Part shown: in pieces, positions 1-8,390 of the stretch
Position numbering within the stretch: position 1 is the first letter of the stretch
Layout of the letters: every line of letters starts with the position of its first letter
Source: JAGLOK01 sp963675575
GTDB taxonomy: Bacteria > Bacillota > Clostridia > Christensenellales > UMGS416
NCBI GenBank assembly: GCA_963675575.1
Contig: OY776378.1
Coordinates: 2,480,001-2,544,000, forward strand
Length of the DNA stretch: 64,000 bases
Direction of reading: 5' to 3'
Program-made: the position numbers and the translations under genes
Notes under the pieces: model-generated
What the model was told of the DNA's origin: nothing
What the model saw: the letters and a program-made list of their open reading frames with translations, nothing else
Database searches by the model: none

Positions 1-698
1 GTTTCAACCACAATAGCGCCTTTTTCGCTCAGAGAGTTATTGGCAAACTCGCTTAACGCTTTATAAAAAATCAATCCATCTATGCCGCCGTCCAAGGCGG
101 TATATGGCTCATAATCTTTAACGCTTGAATCCAAAGTCGGAATATCGCCCGTTCTTATATAAGGAGGGTTGCTGACAATCACATCACATGGCAGTGTTTC
201 CAATGCAAGCATATCCGCCTTAGTCAGTGTGCATTCAAGCCCTAAGCTTTCCATGTTCTCTCTTGAAAGTTCCAACGCGTCATCGGATAAGTCCATCATT
301 TCCACATCCGCATGAGGAAGCCTACTCTTTAAAAACAAACCTATACAACCTGTTCCACAGCCTATATCAAGTATTTTTGGAATTTCGAATTTCTCCGCAC
401 ATTCTAAAGCTTTCATAGCCAGCAGCTCTGTTTCCTGGCGGGGAACTAGCGCTCTTTTATCAGTCTTAATGTTTATATCCACAAACTGCAAAGTTCCAAT
501 AATGTACTGAATCGGCTCGTTATCCTTCAAGCGCTCTTTTATTTCCCTTATTTTCTTCTCGTCCTCTAAAGATATTTCTTTGTCCTGCGATAGTATAAGT
601 CGAGTAAAATCCAGTCCCAAAACGTGAGACACAGCCCATTGCGCATGTTCTTTCAAACATGCCTCTGCTAAATCATTAATCGATTGCCTTATTGTCAT
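1..698 (-). CDS. prmC: Peptide chain release factor N5-glutamine methyltransferase, 3' end cut by window edge
   Basis: Translated by hand from ATG at 698; 232 codons are visible and the frame stays open to the left edge. PrmC (HemK) methylates the Gln of the GGQ motif in release factors RF1 and RF2 using S-adenosylmethionine. The SAM-binding motif DIGCGTGCIGL and the family hallmark NPPY followed by IRTGDI are both readable, as is the RQETELL segment before the SAM site. About 40-50 C-terminal residues of the usual ~285 are missing. The start lies 23 bases inside the end of the upstream DUF1385 gene, so the two are probably translationally coupled. Confidence 0.93.
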   Translation of the reverse strand, partial: MTIRQSINDLAEACLKEHAQWAVSHVLGLDFTRLILSQDKEISLEDEKKIREIKERLKDNEPIQYIIGTLQFVDINIKTDKRALVPRQETELLAMKALECAEKFEIPKILDIGCGTGCIGLFLKSRLPHADVEMMDLSDDALELSRENMESLGLECTLTKADMLALETLPCDVIVSNPPYIRTGDIPTLDSSVKDYEPYTALDGGIDGLIFYKALSEFANNSLSEKGAIVVE

Positions 699-1749
699 TC
701 GCGCTTTCCCTTTCATTCATTATATTTTCAACATCTCCGTCCGAAGAACCATCATCTGTTTTCTCCGAGGCTTCAATATTTTCATCATCTGAATATTCAT
801 CCGGCAAAGCATATCCTTCAGGCACCGCTTCTTCATACCATTCCCCGTCTAATACGGCCAGCGCGGAAGCTATCGCAGCGCGAACCATGTCATCATCTGG
901 TTCTTTTGTAGTAAGTTTTTGAAGCTGTTTACCCGGCCATATAATCACTTTTGTAATAGGATTTTCAAAACGAGCCAAAAGCATCAGCACTTCATATGAA
1001 ATCCCTGCGACTAACGGCAAAAGAACAAGTCTTATAGCAATCCTAAGCAGAATCGATTGTCCATTCCATCCAGTAAGTGAAAATATGATTATTGCGATAA
1101 TCATAACAAGCACCAAAAAACTGGTTCCGCATCGCGGGTGGAATGTGGTGTGCTTTTGCACATTTTCGACCGTCAGTTTCTCTCCGGCTTCAAAAGCGTT
1201 TATTGTCTTGTGTTCCGCGCCATGATACCCAAAAAATCTTTTAATATCATTCATCTGTGAAATCAAGATTATATATAGCAAGAAAATGAAAAGCCTAATC
1301 CCGCCTTCGATGAAATTAATAGCTATTGAAGAGTCAATATGATTGGTGACCAATGAGGTTATAAAGCTAGGCAAAATAAAGAATAGCCCAATAGCAAACG
1401 CAAGCCCAATCACCAATGAAAAACCAGTCAGCACATCCATTGCGCTTTTACCGGTTTTTTTAGTAATCCATTTTTCAAACTTTCCTGGTTCTTCCTCTTC
1501 AAACCCTCCCATTTTCACAGAGTCATTAAGGCAACCTATTCCCATTTTCATCATTTCAATAAAGTTTGTGACTCCTCGAATAAAAAGCCATTTTTTATAC
1601 CATGGTCTTTCATCCGTCTTTGAGAAATTATATTTTTTTAAGGTAAAAGTGCCATCTTGTTTGCGCACTGTAACAGCCATTTTGCTAACGTTGCGCATTA
1701 CAACGCCTTCCATAACGGCCTGTCCGCCTATTCTAGGTCTCTTTTCCAT
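676..1749 (-). CDS. yqhQ: DUF1385 family membrane protein, YqhQ-like
   Basis: Begins MEKRPRIGGQAVMEGV, the conserved opening of the DUF1385 family (YqhQ of Bacillus subtilis). About four hydrophobic stretches follow (for example LVIGLAFAIGLFFILP and VLVMIIAIIIFSL), with the conserved YHGAEHKT segment between them, and the last ~35 residues are acidic and low in complexity. The molecular role of the family is not established here. The ATG at 1749 has GGAG six bases upstream; the TTG at 1761 in the same frame lies inside that ribosome site and is rejected. It sits between rpmE and prmC, a common clostridial arrangement. Confidence 0.88.
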   Translation of the reverse strand: MEKRPRIGGQAVMEGVVMRNVSKMAVTVRKQDGTFTLKKYNFSKTDERPWYKKWLFIRGVTNFIEMMKMGIGCLNDSVKMGGFEEEEPGKFEKWITKKTGKSAMDVLTGFSLVIGLAFAIGLFFILPSFITSLVTNHIDSSIAINFIEGGIRLFIFLLYIILISQMNDIKRFFGYHGAEHKTINAFEAGEKLTVENVQKHTTFHPRCGTSFLVLVMIIAIIIFSLTGWNGQSILLRIAIRLVLLPLVAGISYEVLMLLARFENPITKVIIWPGKQLQKLTTKEPDDDMVRAAIASALAVLDGEWYEEAVPEGYALPDEYSDDENIEASEKTDDGSSDGDVENIMNERESANDNKAID

Positions 1750-1794
1750 ATCAATCTCCAATTATAATAGTCTATATGATACCATAAAATTACA

Positions 1795-1841
1795 TAAAAT
1801 AAAATACAGAACGATAAAGCCTTAGCTCATACGCTCTGTAT
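1795..1841 (-). terminator. Intrinsic terminator after rpmE
   Basis: Arms 1804-1813 and 1832-1841 pair over ten bases with one G-U, and on the minus strand the stem is followed by TTTTATTTTA. It closes the rpmE transcript 23 bases past the stop. Confidence 0.72.
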
Positions 1842-1863
1842 TGTTAATTACTAAATTGAATTG

Positions 1864-2061
1864 CTATTTCCCGTAACGTTTTTTAAACTTATCAACGCGT
1901 CCGCCGCTATCCACCAGTTTTTGTTTCCCAGTAAAGAACGGGTGACATTTTGAGCATATTTCAACTTTCAATTCTTCTGTCAGAGAAGAGGTTTCAAATG
2001 TTTCGCCGCATGCGCATTTTACCACACACTTTTTATAATCCGGATGTATTTGTTGTTTCAT
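1864..2061 (-). CDS. rpmE: Ribosomal protein L31, zinc-binding form
   Basis: 65 residues starting MKQQIHPDYKK, the standard start of L31. The cysteines needed to bind zinc are present: C..CAC near residues 12-18 and CSKC near residue 37, so this is the C+ form. L31 sits on the large-subunit central protuberance and bridges to the small subunit. ATG at 2061 has AAGGA eight bases upstream; the upstream in-frame TTG at 2079 is not needed. It has its own promoter (2148-2175) and terminator, so it is a single-gene unit. Confidence 0.95.
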   Translation of the reverse strand: MKQQIHPDYKKCVVKCACGETFETSSLTEELKVEICSKCHPFFTGKQKLVDSGGRVDKFKKRYGK

Positions 2062-2147
2062 CGAAGCGTTCCTTTCCAACCTATAGGTTTTAATACTATG
2101 AGCCTATGCAACACAACAAGTTTCCGTGCATAAACTGCGCAACGAAT

Positions 2148-2175
2148 ATTATAACACATATTGGTTAATCGTCAA
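2148..2175 (-). promoter_or_regulatory. Promoter for rpmE
   Basis: TTGACG at 2170-2175 and TATAAT at 2148-2153 on the minus strand with 16 bases between: a near-consensus housekeeping promoter. The -35 box overlaps the last codons of the broken small gene upstream. It leaves a leader of about 80 bases before rpmE, where L31 autoregulatory leaders are known in Bacillota; I could not confirm such a fold. Confidence 0.7.
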
Positions 2176-2509
2176 TGTTTTTTTGGATTGTTTCATTTTC
2201 TTTAATAATTGATTGTTTATTCGTTTCCTCAAACGAATTTTGTCCTAAAAATAGCTGATACATCATAATTGCATGATTTTCGGCAACAAATTCATCTGAT
2301 ATTATTTCACCTTAGTTATTTAATACTTTTCTTTTTATTATATTATGACTCATATATCCTCCCCAATATTCAGGGGGAAATCCAGTGTTTTTCTCACGTA
2401 TACAATATTTTTTATTTATGGTCTTTTCGCTGAGCAAACTTCCGTAAAGATTTTTTTCATCCATATGTATCTTAATCTGGAACTTCTGTTTTGTTGGATT
2501 TTTTATCAT
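2165..2509 (-). pseudogene. Small protein gene interrupted by an in-frame UAA
   Basis: A 65-codon frame starts at 2509 and stops with TAA at 2312-2314. The same frame then continues for another 48 codons to TAA at 2165-2167 with plausible coding content (GEIISDEFVAENHAIMMYQL and onward) and no start codon of its own nearby. Restoring the TAA would give a 114-residue protein. The start ATG overlaps the stop of the isoprenoid-enzyme gene as TAATG, implying coupled translation. I do not recognise the family. Either the gene has suffered one nonsense change, or the 65-residue product is the real one and the downstream frame is a relic; a base-call error is also possible. Confidence 0.6.
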
Positions 2510-3762
2510 TAAATCCCTGTAGTTGAATACATTTCTACATTTGTTTTCATGCTTATATCCCCGTACTTTTTCACTTTTCTTTGAATTTTCTTGTTTGCCT
2601 TATTAAAAAAGGCAAAGCTCAAAGCTGTGCGCTCTTTAACGTAATTAAGATATCTTCTTGAAAAGTACTTCTTATTTGCCGATATTGCTTCAAATATCAT
2701 TAATGTACAATTATCGATTATCATTTCTTTTATTTTATCAAAATAAAGTGATTCGGCTGATTTTCTATAATCAATTTCTGTTCTTAAGAAAGATATGAGT
2801 TTGTTAGCATCTTCATCTGCTTTCTGCTTTCTGGAACTTTGAGAGAACAAAGTAAAATGATTGTTTGCGCGGTCTTTTTCCATATCTTGCAAATCATCAA
2901 TTAGCTGAAGTAAAAAACCAAATCCGAAAGCGAATTCAAATAACTCTTCACCCAGATTGCCGCACACAAGAAATGCGTCCGCTAAAACGGATGTGCCTCC
3001 TTTTTCTGCGCTGATTTTTAGAACCTGGTCTTTATTTGTTAGTTTATCGGTTTGTTGTTGCAAGCTTTTTACCTGCCCTAGCTGTATGCTCAATATGCTT
3101 TCAAATACTTCTTTATAATCTTTTCTCGGATATTGTTTTTCAATCATCTCTACAAGATTAAACACTTTGCTTTCCTGAATATTAGAAGGCAAAACCACCT
3201 CACCTTTTAACCTTTGGGTTAAGCGGCTGTTAAATTCATTTTTGTCTTTCTTGGAAATCTCTGAATTGTCCAAATAATTATCCGTATACGGATAGAGCAT
3301 GCTGTATGCGAAAATCGAAGGAGTATATTCTATCTTTATGCCTGCTACTAGTTGGAGAAGGTTCATAATCCACACGTTTCGCATGGCCTGCATTATATCG
3401 ATATTGCTAATGTTGGAATCAAAATTTTTCGCCTGCGAAATAAATTGCTCAGTAACAGAAATAATCGAGTCCAACATATTTTTTTCAAACTCTGGATCTT
3501 CAATCTTAAGATGCTCTTTGGCCATCAGCTTAATCTCTGATTTAATTTCGCGAATCCATTGAGCCTTATCGTTTTGTTGAATCGGTATGTCATCCAGCAA
3601 TTTAAATATCTTGTTTAGCCCTTGGTTTAAATTCTTCTCTTTAAGCTTTCTTTCAGACTTATTTATTTTTATTAAGCGCACTTGTTTTGATTGGGTATTT
3701 ATCCATCTCATTGCATAATAATCAGTATACTTCTTCACATCTTCAAAAACATTACTCATCAT
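2509..3762 (-). CDS. Class 1 isoprenoid biosynthesis enzyme-like protein
   Basis: 417 residues, mostly helical and charged. The C-terminal half holds an aspartate-rich motif, LQLIDDLQDMEKD, around residues 286-298, followed by RANNHFTLF, as in the all-alpha isoprenyl diphosphate synthase fold. A possible first acidic motif, DNYLDN, lies near residue 158. The canonical first DDxxD is not clear, so the substrate cannot be named; prenyl transfer or terpene chemistry is inference. ATG at 3762 or 3759 is possible, the latter better spaced from GGCGG. It follows the serpin gene by 35 bases and overlaps the small broken gene by one base. Confidence 0.65.
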   Translation of the reverse strand: MMSNVFEDVKKYTDYYAMRWINTQSKQVRLIKINKSERKLKEKNLNQGLNKIFKLLDDIPIQQNDKAQWIREIKSEIKLMAKEHLKIEDPEFEKNMLDSIISVTEQFISQAKNFDSNISNIDIMQAMRNVWIMNLLQLVAGIKIEYTPSIFAYSMLYPYTDNYLDNSEISKKDKNEFNSRLTQRLKGEVVLPSNIQESKVFNLVEMIEKQYPRKDYKEVFESILSIQLGQVKSLQQQTDKLTNKDQVLKISAEKGGTSVLADAFLVCGNLGEELFEFAFGFGFLLQLIDDLQDMEKDRANNHFTLFSQSSRKQKADEDANKLISFLRTEIDYRKSAESLYFDKIKEMIIDNCTLMIFEAISANKKYFSRRYLNYVKERTALSFAFFNKANKKIQRKVKKYGDISMKTNVEMYSTTGI

Positions 3763-3797
3763 TTTCCGCCAAATTCAAATTTTATAATTATGTATTA

Positions 3798-5054
3798 TTA
3801 TTCTTCCGTCAAATATGAATTGTTTTCAAGAGGATTCGTCATCGTACCAATCATAAGTATTCCGCCCGTCTGGTTGTCAATCGCGGCAAACAGAAATGGC
3901 CTGTTGGCGGAAAAGAAATATTCCCCTTGCCCTTGTGCCCGTGTCAAATCAATCGCAGTAATTGTGGATTCTTGCGTGCCGTTTTCTATAGCGCGAAATA
4001 TCGTAGTCTGCCACATGTCACCCAAATAAAAATTATTGCCCAAATCTGAAAAATCGGCAAGTTCTGGGTCAAACATATCACTCACTCCCATGTTTGTAAG
4101 TGTGGATTTAAAAGAAATAATCTGCTGCCAGTCTATTTTAGGTATATTCACAAAATGCTCAGCTTCCACAGAGATATATCTCCAAAGCTCGATATCTTCC
4201 GCTGTAAGATTATCTATAAATTCACTAAGCAATTCATCTTCCGGCGGCATTATTATCGCCAAAGAAGTTTCCCTGCCAGCCATCGGCAAAAAAGCTGCCG
4301 TCACCCCTTCATCTTCATAAAAATTCATTGCGAGCTTCCCTCGCATCATAGGCACTGCGGCGCCTTTTCCATTGGTCATGTTGAATGGCAAAGGCCGTGT
4401 ATTCGAGGAATCAAACTCCATTTCCCAAACGCAGTCCAAGGCGCTAATATTAATAAGAAGCGTTAGAAGATCTTCGGGAAGCTCTCCGGTTTTAACAAGC
4501 TTTCCCACTCTTCCTGATGTTATGATATCCGCCCAGTCGTTCATTTCGATTTCCGCGCTGTCACCATCAAAGTTCATGAATTCGATATCAACATTAAAAT
4601 TCTCTTCAGTCATCACCGCGTAGCTTTCCTTTATTGAAGGTCCTTCGTCAATGTACAAACCTACTCCCGTTTCATACCATACCCCGCTTAAATCGTTTAG
4701 CCTTGAAACAATCTGTGCGCATTGTTGGGTAACAAGATTATAATCGGTTATAGTCATACCCAGAGCTTCATCTATCTGTTTTGCTGTATCGTTATCCGCT
4801 CCCATCCTAAGCATAGTCATAGTTATTCCCACTGATATTGGGGACAAGATTATATTTTCATCTACATTTCTTGTTCTCTTTAGCAACTCCAAAGCAAACT
4901 GGTTATACGTGGTAAATGTGATATCATTAACAATCGGCAATGTTTCTTCCGGAACCGGTTCTTCTTTTTTACCGCATCCCGGCATCAAAATTAGCACTGT
5001 TATGATTAACAGCGCCAAAAGATTGTTTATTGCTTTTTTTGTTTTTCTTGTCAT
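3798..5054 (-). CDS. Serpin family lipoprotein
   Basis: 418 residues. Residues 1-27 form a lipoprotein signal (charged start, hydrophobic core, LMPGC with Cys27 as the lipid anchor), so the protein should sit on the outer face of the membrane. The body is a serpin: NIILSPISV near the start, and the C-terminal signature FSANRPFLFAAI followed by GGILMIGTMTNP. The reactive-loop hinge reads ENGTQESTITAI; Glu and Ile at positions where inhibitory serpins prefer small residues make protease trapping uncertain. The start overlaps the phosphatase stop as ATGA, so the two are coupled. Confidence 0.9.
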   Translation of the reverse strand: MTRKTKKAINNLLALLIITVLILMPGCGKKEEPVPEETLPIVNDITFTTYNQFALELLKRTRNVDENIILSPISVGITMTMLRMGADNDTAKQIDEALGMTITDYNLVTQQCAQIVSRLNDLSGVWYETGVGLYIDEGPSIKESYAVMTEENFNVDIEFMNFDGDSAEIEMNDWADIITSGRVGKLVKTGELPEDLLTLLINISALDCVWEMEFDSSNTRPLPFNMTNGKGAAVPMMRGKLAMNFYEDEGVTAAFLPMAGRETSLAIIMPPEDELLSEFIDNLTAEDIELWRYISVEAEHFVNIPKIDWQQIISFKSTLTNMGVSDMFDPELADFSDLGNNFYLGDMWQTTIFRAIENGTQESTITAIDLTRAQGQGEYFFSANRPFLFAAIDNQTGGILMIGTMTNPLENNSYLTEE

Positions 5055-6028
5055 AGTACCTCTTGCTTGCCTATCTTTATCAAAAGAGCTGATATATCAT
5101 CGTCTTTTACGCCGCCTGATGAATCCATAGCGGCCGCGGTAAGATCTTTGGCACAATTTTTAAACATTCCTTCGTGTGAAGTTATAGTGCTGTGCATTTC
5201 GTCATCATCCAGTATATTATACAGCCCATCAGAACAATAAAACAAAATATCGCCTTCTTCCACCATAATGGGTATATCGTTCATATCAATGTAATTTATG
5301 CCTCCTACGCCGATATAGCTGATTAGCTCATTTTTACGTGGATGATTTTCCGCTTCCGCCTCATCCATCTCTCCGGATTTTACTTTTGCATTGAGCTCCA
5401 ACATATACCTGTGTTCGCTGGTAAGCTGCTTCATGTTCTTCCCGTGGATATGATATAGTCTGGCACCGCCAACTCCTATTATATACATTTCTTTTCCCGT
5501 TAAAACACAAGCCAAGAAACTGGTTCCGGCCTTTCCGTTATTTGAAAACTTTACTATCTCCGCATCAAGTTTATCAATAATATTTTCAAAAAAGTCCTGA
5601 ACGCTTTCACTCCCTCTTTCATCTCCATAGAATTCGTCCATCACTCTTTTGGAAATATATGAAGGTGTATCCTCATCAAAATTGACACCATCGCACAAAA
5701 TAGCCAAAAAACCACGTTCTTTTAGCACCTGTTTGTCTATATCATGCGCTATGCGGACTGAGTCCCGCACTTTATAAGCATTTGTCTTTACGCTGTGACT
5801 TACCTCCACCTCAACTATCGGCTTATCCTCGGTTAGCGTTTCCATTATGGGGGGGTAATAATCGGAGTCATCTTCAAAAGGTTTTTCGTATACTTCATCC
5901 TCGTATACTGCTTCCGGCCGAGTATATCCGTCTTTTTTATTTCTTGATAGAGAATATACGCCAAAACCTATCATCCCTAAGCCAATAACTAAACATATAA
6001 TCAATATAAAAACAGTTCCTGATCCCAT
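5051..6028 (-). CDS. Membrane-anchored PP2C-like protein phosphatase
   Basis: 325 residues. A single hydrophobic segment (residues 5-25) anchors it, followed by an acidic linker rich in Glu, Asp and Tyr up to about residue 70. The rest resembles the PP2C/SpoIIE fold: ILCDGVN (the DGM/DGVG motif), AGTSFLACVL, IIGVGGARLYHI, ILFYCSDGLYNIL and GVKDDDISALLI, giving the acidic metal ligands. The first motif is DGVN rather than DGMGG, so activity is likely but not certain. GGAGGTGG lies six bases before ATG 6028, with a promoter at 6089-6117. It overlaps the serpin gene by four bases. Confidence 0.8.
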   Translation of the reverse strand: MGSGTVFILIICLVIGLGMIGFGVYSLSRNKKDGYTRPEAVYEDEVYEKPFEDDSDYYPPIMETLTEDKPIVEVEVSHSVKTNAYKVRDSVRIAHDIDKQVLKERGFLAILCDGVNFDEDTPSYISKRVMDEFYGDERGSESVQDFFENIIDKLDAEIVKFSNNGKAGTSFLACVLTGKEMYIIGVGGARLYHIHGKNMKQLTSEHRYMLELNAKVKSGEMDEAEAENHPRKNELISYIGVGGINYIDMNDIPIMVEEGDILFYCSDGLYNILDDDEMHSTITSHEGMFKNCAKDLTAAAMDSSGGVKDDDISALLIKIGKQEVL

Positions 6029-6088
6029 TGGTTACCACCTCCGTCAAGGTTAAAATATATGTTTATAACCCTGATTTATCCTTATAAT

Positions 6089-6117
6089 ATTATCCTATTT
6101 TATCAAACTTTGATCAA
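6089..6117 (-). promoter_or_regulatory. Putative promoter for phosphatase-serpin operon
   Basis: TTGATC at 6112-6117 and GATAAT at 6089-6094 on the minus strand, 17 bases apart, about 60 bases upstream of the phosphatase start. The 179-base gap after the lipoprotein gene also argues for a separate transcript. Confidence 0.5.
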
Positions 6118-6207
6118 TAATACAAAACATTGAGTAAAACATTTTCAAAGATTCTTATGACTAATTTAATATTTGGCTTTTTAAAAATTGTAATGAACAT
6201 CAAAGAT

Positions 6208-7383
6208 TTACCCCATCGGAGGGGACAAAGCTTCAACGTTTTTAACATACCACAGCATATAAAAAAGATCTTCATCGGGAATTTTAAATCCTTCAGGAAT
6301 TATTGTGTTACCGTATGTGTCAGTTATTGGCCCCGTAAACACATCCCAAGTTTTGTCAGCCATTTTATTCATTGCGGATTGTACCTCCATCAGTTCATCC
6401 GCTGAAAGAAGCGGATAATCGTCCGCATTAATTTGGTATTCTTGTATCCCCACCCAACCCTCATATATATCATTTGATTCATATAAACGGTTTGCTGTGC
6501 TATAAACTTTATTGATAATGTATTCAAAAAGCGTTGGCTCTATCATTTTCACCATACAATTAAACTCCGACTTGGTTTTTCCAATTATCATAATATCGTT
6601 TGCTTTCGCAAACTCCAAAATAGCATCATTGATTTCAAATTGCATTAAAACATCACAGTTTTTTTCCAACATTGACTGCAAAGTCTCATTTGAAGATTGA
6701 TTGTCCGAATCTTCGCCCTGCCAAATAAAATGAATAATTGCATCAGGATTTGCGGTTTTTGCCCCAAGTGCAAAAGCGTTTACCCTTCTAATATCCTCAT
6801 TATCAGCTTTTTCTCCCATATAAGCTATGTTTCCTGTGCCTGACACAAATCCTGCAATCATTCCGTTTAAATATTGCTGCTGATAAAGTCTAATGTAAAA
6901 AGCGCTTACATTTTCTAGTGAATTTGTTTCAAATCCGCCATAAATTTCAAAGTTCACATCCGGATGTTCTTTAGCCGCTTCAACAATAAAGCTTTCATCA
7001 ATCCCAGACATGAAAATAATATTGCAACCCTCATCAATCAGCTCGTTTATAGAAAAAAGCGGATTATCAGCATCTGCTTGTAAAATAGTTGAATTAATTT
7101 GTATACTGCTTACCGCCATAAGCGTTTGAACATTCAGTTTTAAAAGCTCTGTTTCATAATTATCACCTATATAAACAAACCCTGCCGACACTTTGTCCAT
7201 TGCTTCTGTGACAGGCACGGAAGTCGGCTGAGGAATCGCCACGGGCTTTTGATCTTCCTCTTTAATATCGGTGGTATATATAGGCGTTAAACTGCTTTGT
7301 GGCGATGTTTTATCCCCGCAACCTATAAAAAAAGCCGCTATTAATAAAACAACGGCTGAGAATGATATCATTCTTCTTTTCAT
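6208..7383 (-). CDS. BMP family (PnrA/Med-like) substrate-binding lipoprotein
   Basis: 391 residues with a lipoprotein signal ending FFIGC (Cys22), then a Thr/Pro/Gln-rich linker. From about residue 65 it reads as a periplasmic-binding-type fold of the BMP family: AGFVYIGD, INELIDEGCNIIFMSG, YLNGMIAGFVSGTGNIAYMG, then GWVGIQEYQIN. Such proteins bind nucleosides or autoinducer-like ligands for ABC importers. No importer genes are nearby. ATG at 7383 (AAGGTG five bases upstream) is preferred to the in-frame TTG at 7386. It lies only 12 bases after rnfB and probably shares its transcript. Confidence 0.8.
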   Translation of the reverse strand: MKRRMISFSAVVLLIAAFFIGCGDKTSPQSSLTPIYTTDIKEEDQKPVAIPQPTSVPVTEAMDKVSAGFVYIGDNYETELLKLNVQTLMAVSSIQINSTILQADADNPLFSINELIDEGCNIIFMSGIDESFIVEAAKEHPDVNFEIYGGFETNSLENVSAFYIRLYQQQYLNGMIAGFVSGTGNIAYMGEKADNEDIRRVNAFALGAKTANPDAIIHFIWQGEDSDNQSSNETLQSMLEKNCDVLMQFEINDAILEFAKANDIMIIGKTKSEFNCMVKMIEPTLFEYIINKVYSTANRLYESNDIYEGWVGIQEYQINADDYPLLSADELMEVQSAMNKMADKTWDVFTGPITDTYGNTIIPEGFKIPDEDLFYMLWYVKNVEALSPPMG

Positions 7384-7395
7384 CAAATCACCTTC

Positions 7396-8379
7396 TTATC
7401 TTGAAATAAGATGAATCGCACTTTTCGGGCAAGCTTCATAGCATGCTCTGCATCCCACACAATTTTCAGTTATTATCTTGTGCGTCTCTTTTCGTTCGCC
7501 TTCCACTGCGTCAAATTGGCAAGCTTTCTTACAAAGAGTGCACCCAATGCATTTTTCTTCTTCTATGAAAGCGATTTTACGTTTTCCATAGTCATATGAT
7601 ATACATCCTGTTGGGCATTTTTCCGCGCACATTCCGCAGTTTTGGCACTTATCATGATCTATTATCGGAAGATTTCCATTCATTTTAATCGCATCAAATT
7701 CACATGCCTTTACGCACATCGCGCACCCAATACATCCAACCTCACATACTTCGGTAACATCCTTGCCCTTGTCTTGTGTAGAGCAATTTATAATAGCCTT
7801 AGCGGATTTGGGGATAAGCGAAATCACATTGCGTGGACATTCTATCACGCATTTTCCGCAGGCAATACATTTTTCTTTATCAATTACAGCTACGCCATTT
7901 TCCATCACTATGGCACCTGTGGGACAAACTCTCGCGCAATTTCCCATTCCAAGGCAGGAATAGACACATTCTTTGTTACCGTTTCCAAGTGCGGCCAGAG
8001 CAGCACAATCTTGAATTCCGTCATATTCATATTTTATCTTAGCTCTGTCATTTGTGCCTAAACACCGGACAACCGCTGTCAAAGGCTCAACTTCTTCAGA
8101 TTCAACACCCATAATCTGAGCAAGTTCCGCTTTTTGTTCCTTGCCGCTTACCGGGCAGCCATTAACTTTCGCTTCACCCGCCACAAGCTTTTCTGCGAAC
8201 ACGTCACATCCAGGGTATCCGCATCCTCCGCAATTAATCCCTGGAAGAGCGTTTCTGACTCTGGATACTCTGGGATCAATTTTCACATTAAAAAATTTAG
8301 CTGCGAACGCCAGTATGATGCCAAAAAGCAGACCAATTATTCCAATCGCTAAAGCAGCTGTCAATATTTCGTTAAACAT
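7396..8379 (-). CDS. rnfB: Rnf electron transport complex subunit B, multi-cluster ferredoxin
   Basis: 327 residues. An N-terminal membrane helix (residues 7-28) is followed by the GGCGYPGC segment of the Fe-S domain and then many CxxCxxCxxxCP sets (for example CIACGKCVIECP, CQNCGMCAEKCP, CIGCTLCKKAC, CVGCRACYEACP), so it carries extra [4Fe-4S] clusters compared with proteobacterial RnfB, as in clostridial forms. It accepts electrons from reduced ferredoxin and passes them into the membrane complex. It is the last rnf gene, 11 bases after rnfA. Confidence 0.95.
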   Translation of the reverse strand: MFNEILTAALAIGIIGLLFGIILAFAAKFFNVKIDPRVSRVRNALPGINCGGCGYPGCDVFAEKLVAGEAKVNGCPVSGKEQKAELAQIMGVESEEVEPLTAVVRCLGTNDRAKIKYEYDGIQDCAALAALGNGNKECVYSCLGMGNCARVCPTGAIVMENGVAVIDKEKCIACGKCVIECPRNVISLIPKSAKAIINCSTQDKGKDVTEVCEVGCIGCAMCVKACEFDAIKMNGNLPIIDHDKCQNCGMCAEKCPTGCISYDYGKRKIAFIEEEKCIGCTLCKKACQFDAVEGERKETHKIITENCVGCRACYEACPKSAIHLISR

Positions 8380-8390
8380 ATATTCCCTCT

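Noticed and set aside
2165..2314. UAA read as a recoded amino acid
   Set aside because: Selenocysteine and pyrrolysine use UGA and UAG; no recoding element was seen, so a nonsense change is simpler.
2312..3762. Straight comQ-comX quorum-sensing assignment
   Set aside because: No histidine kinase or response regulator is present, the enzyme is longer than ComQ, and the Trp of the small protein is not near its C-terminus.
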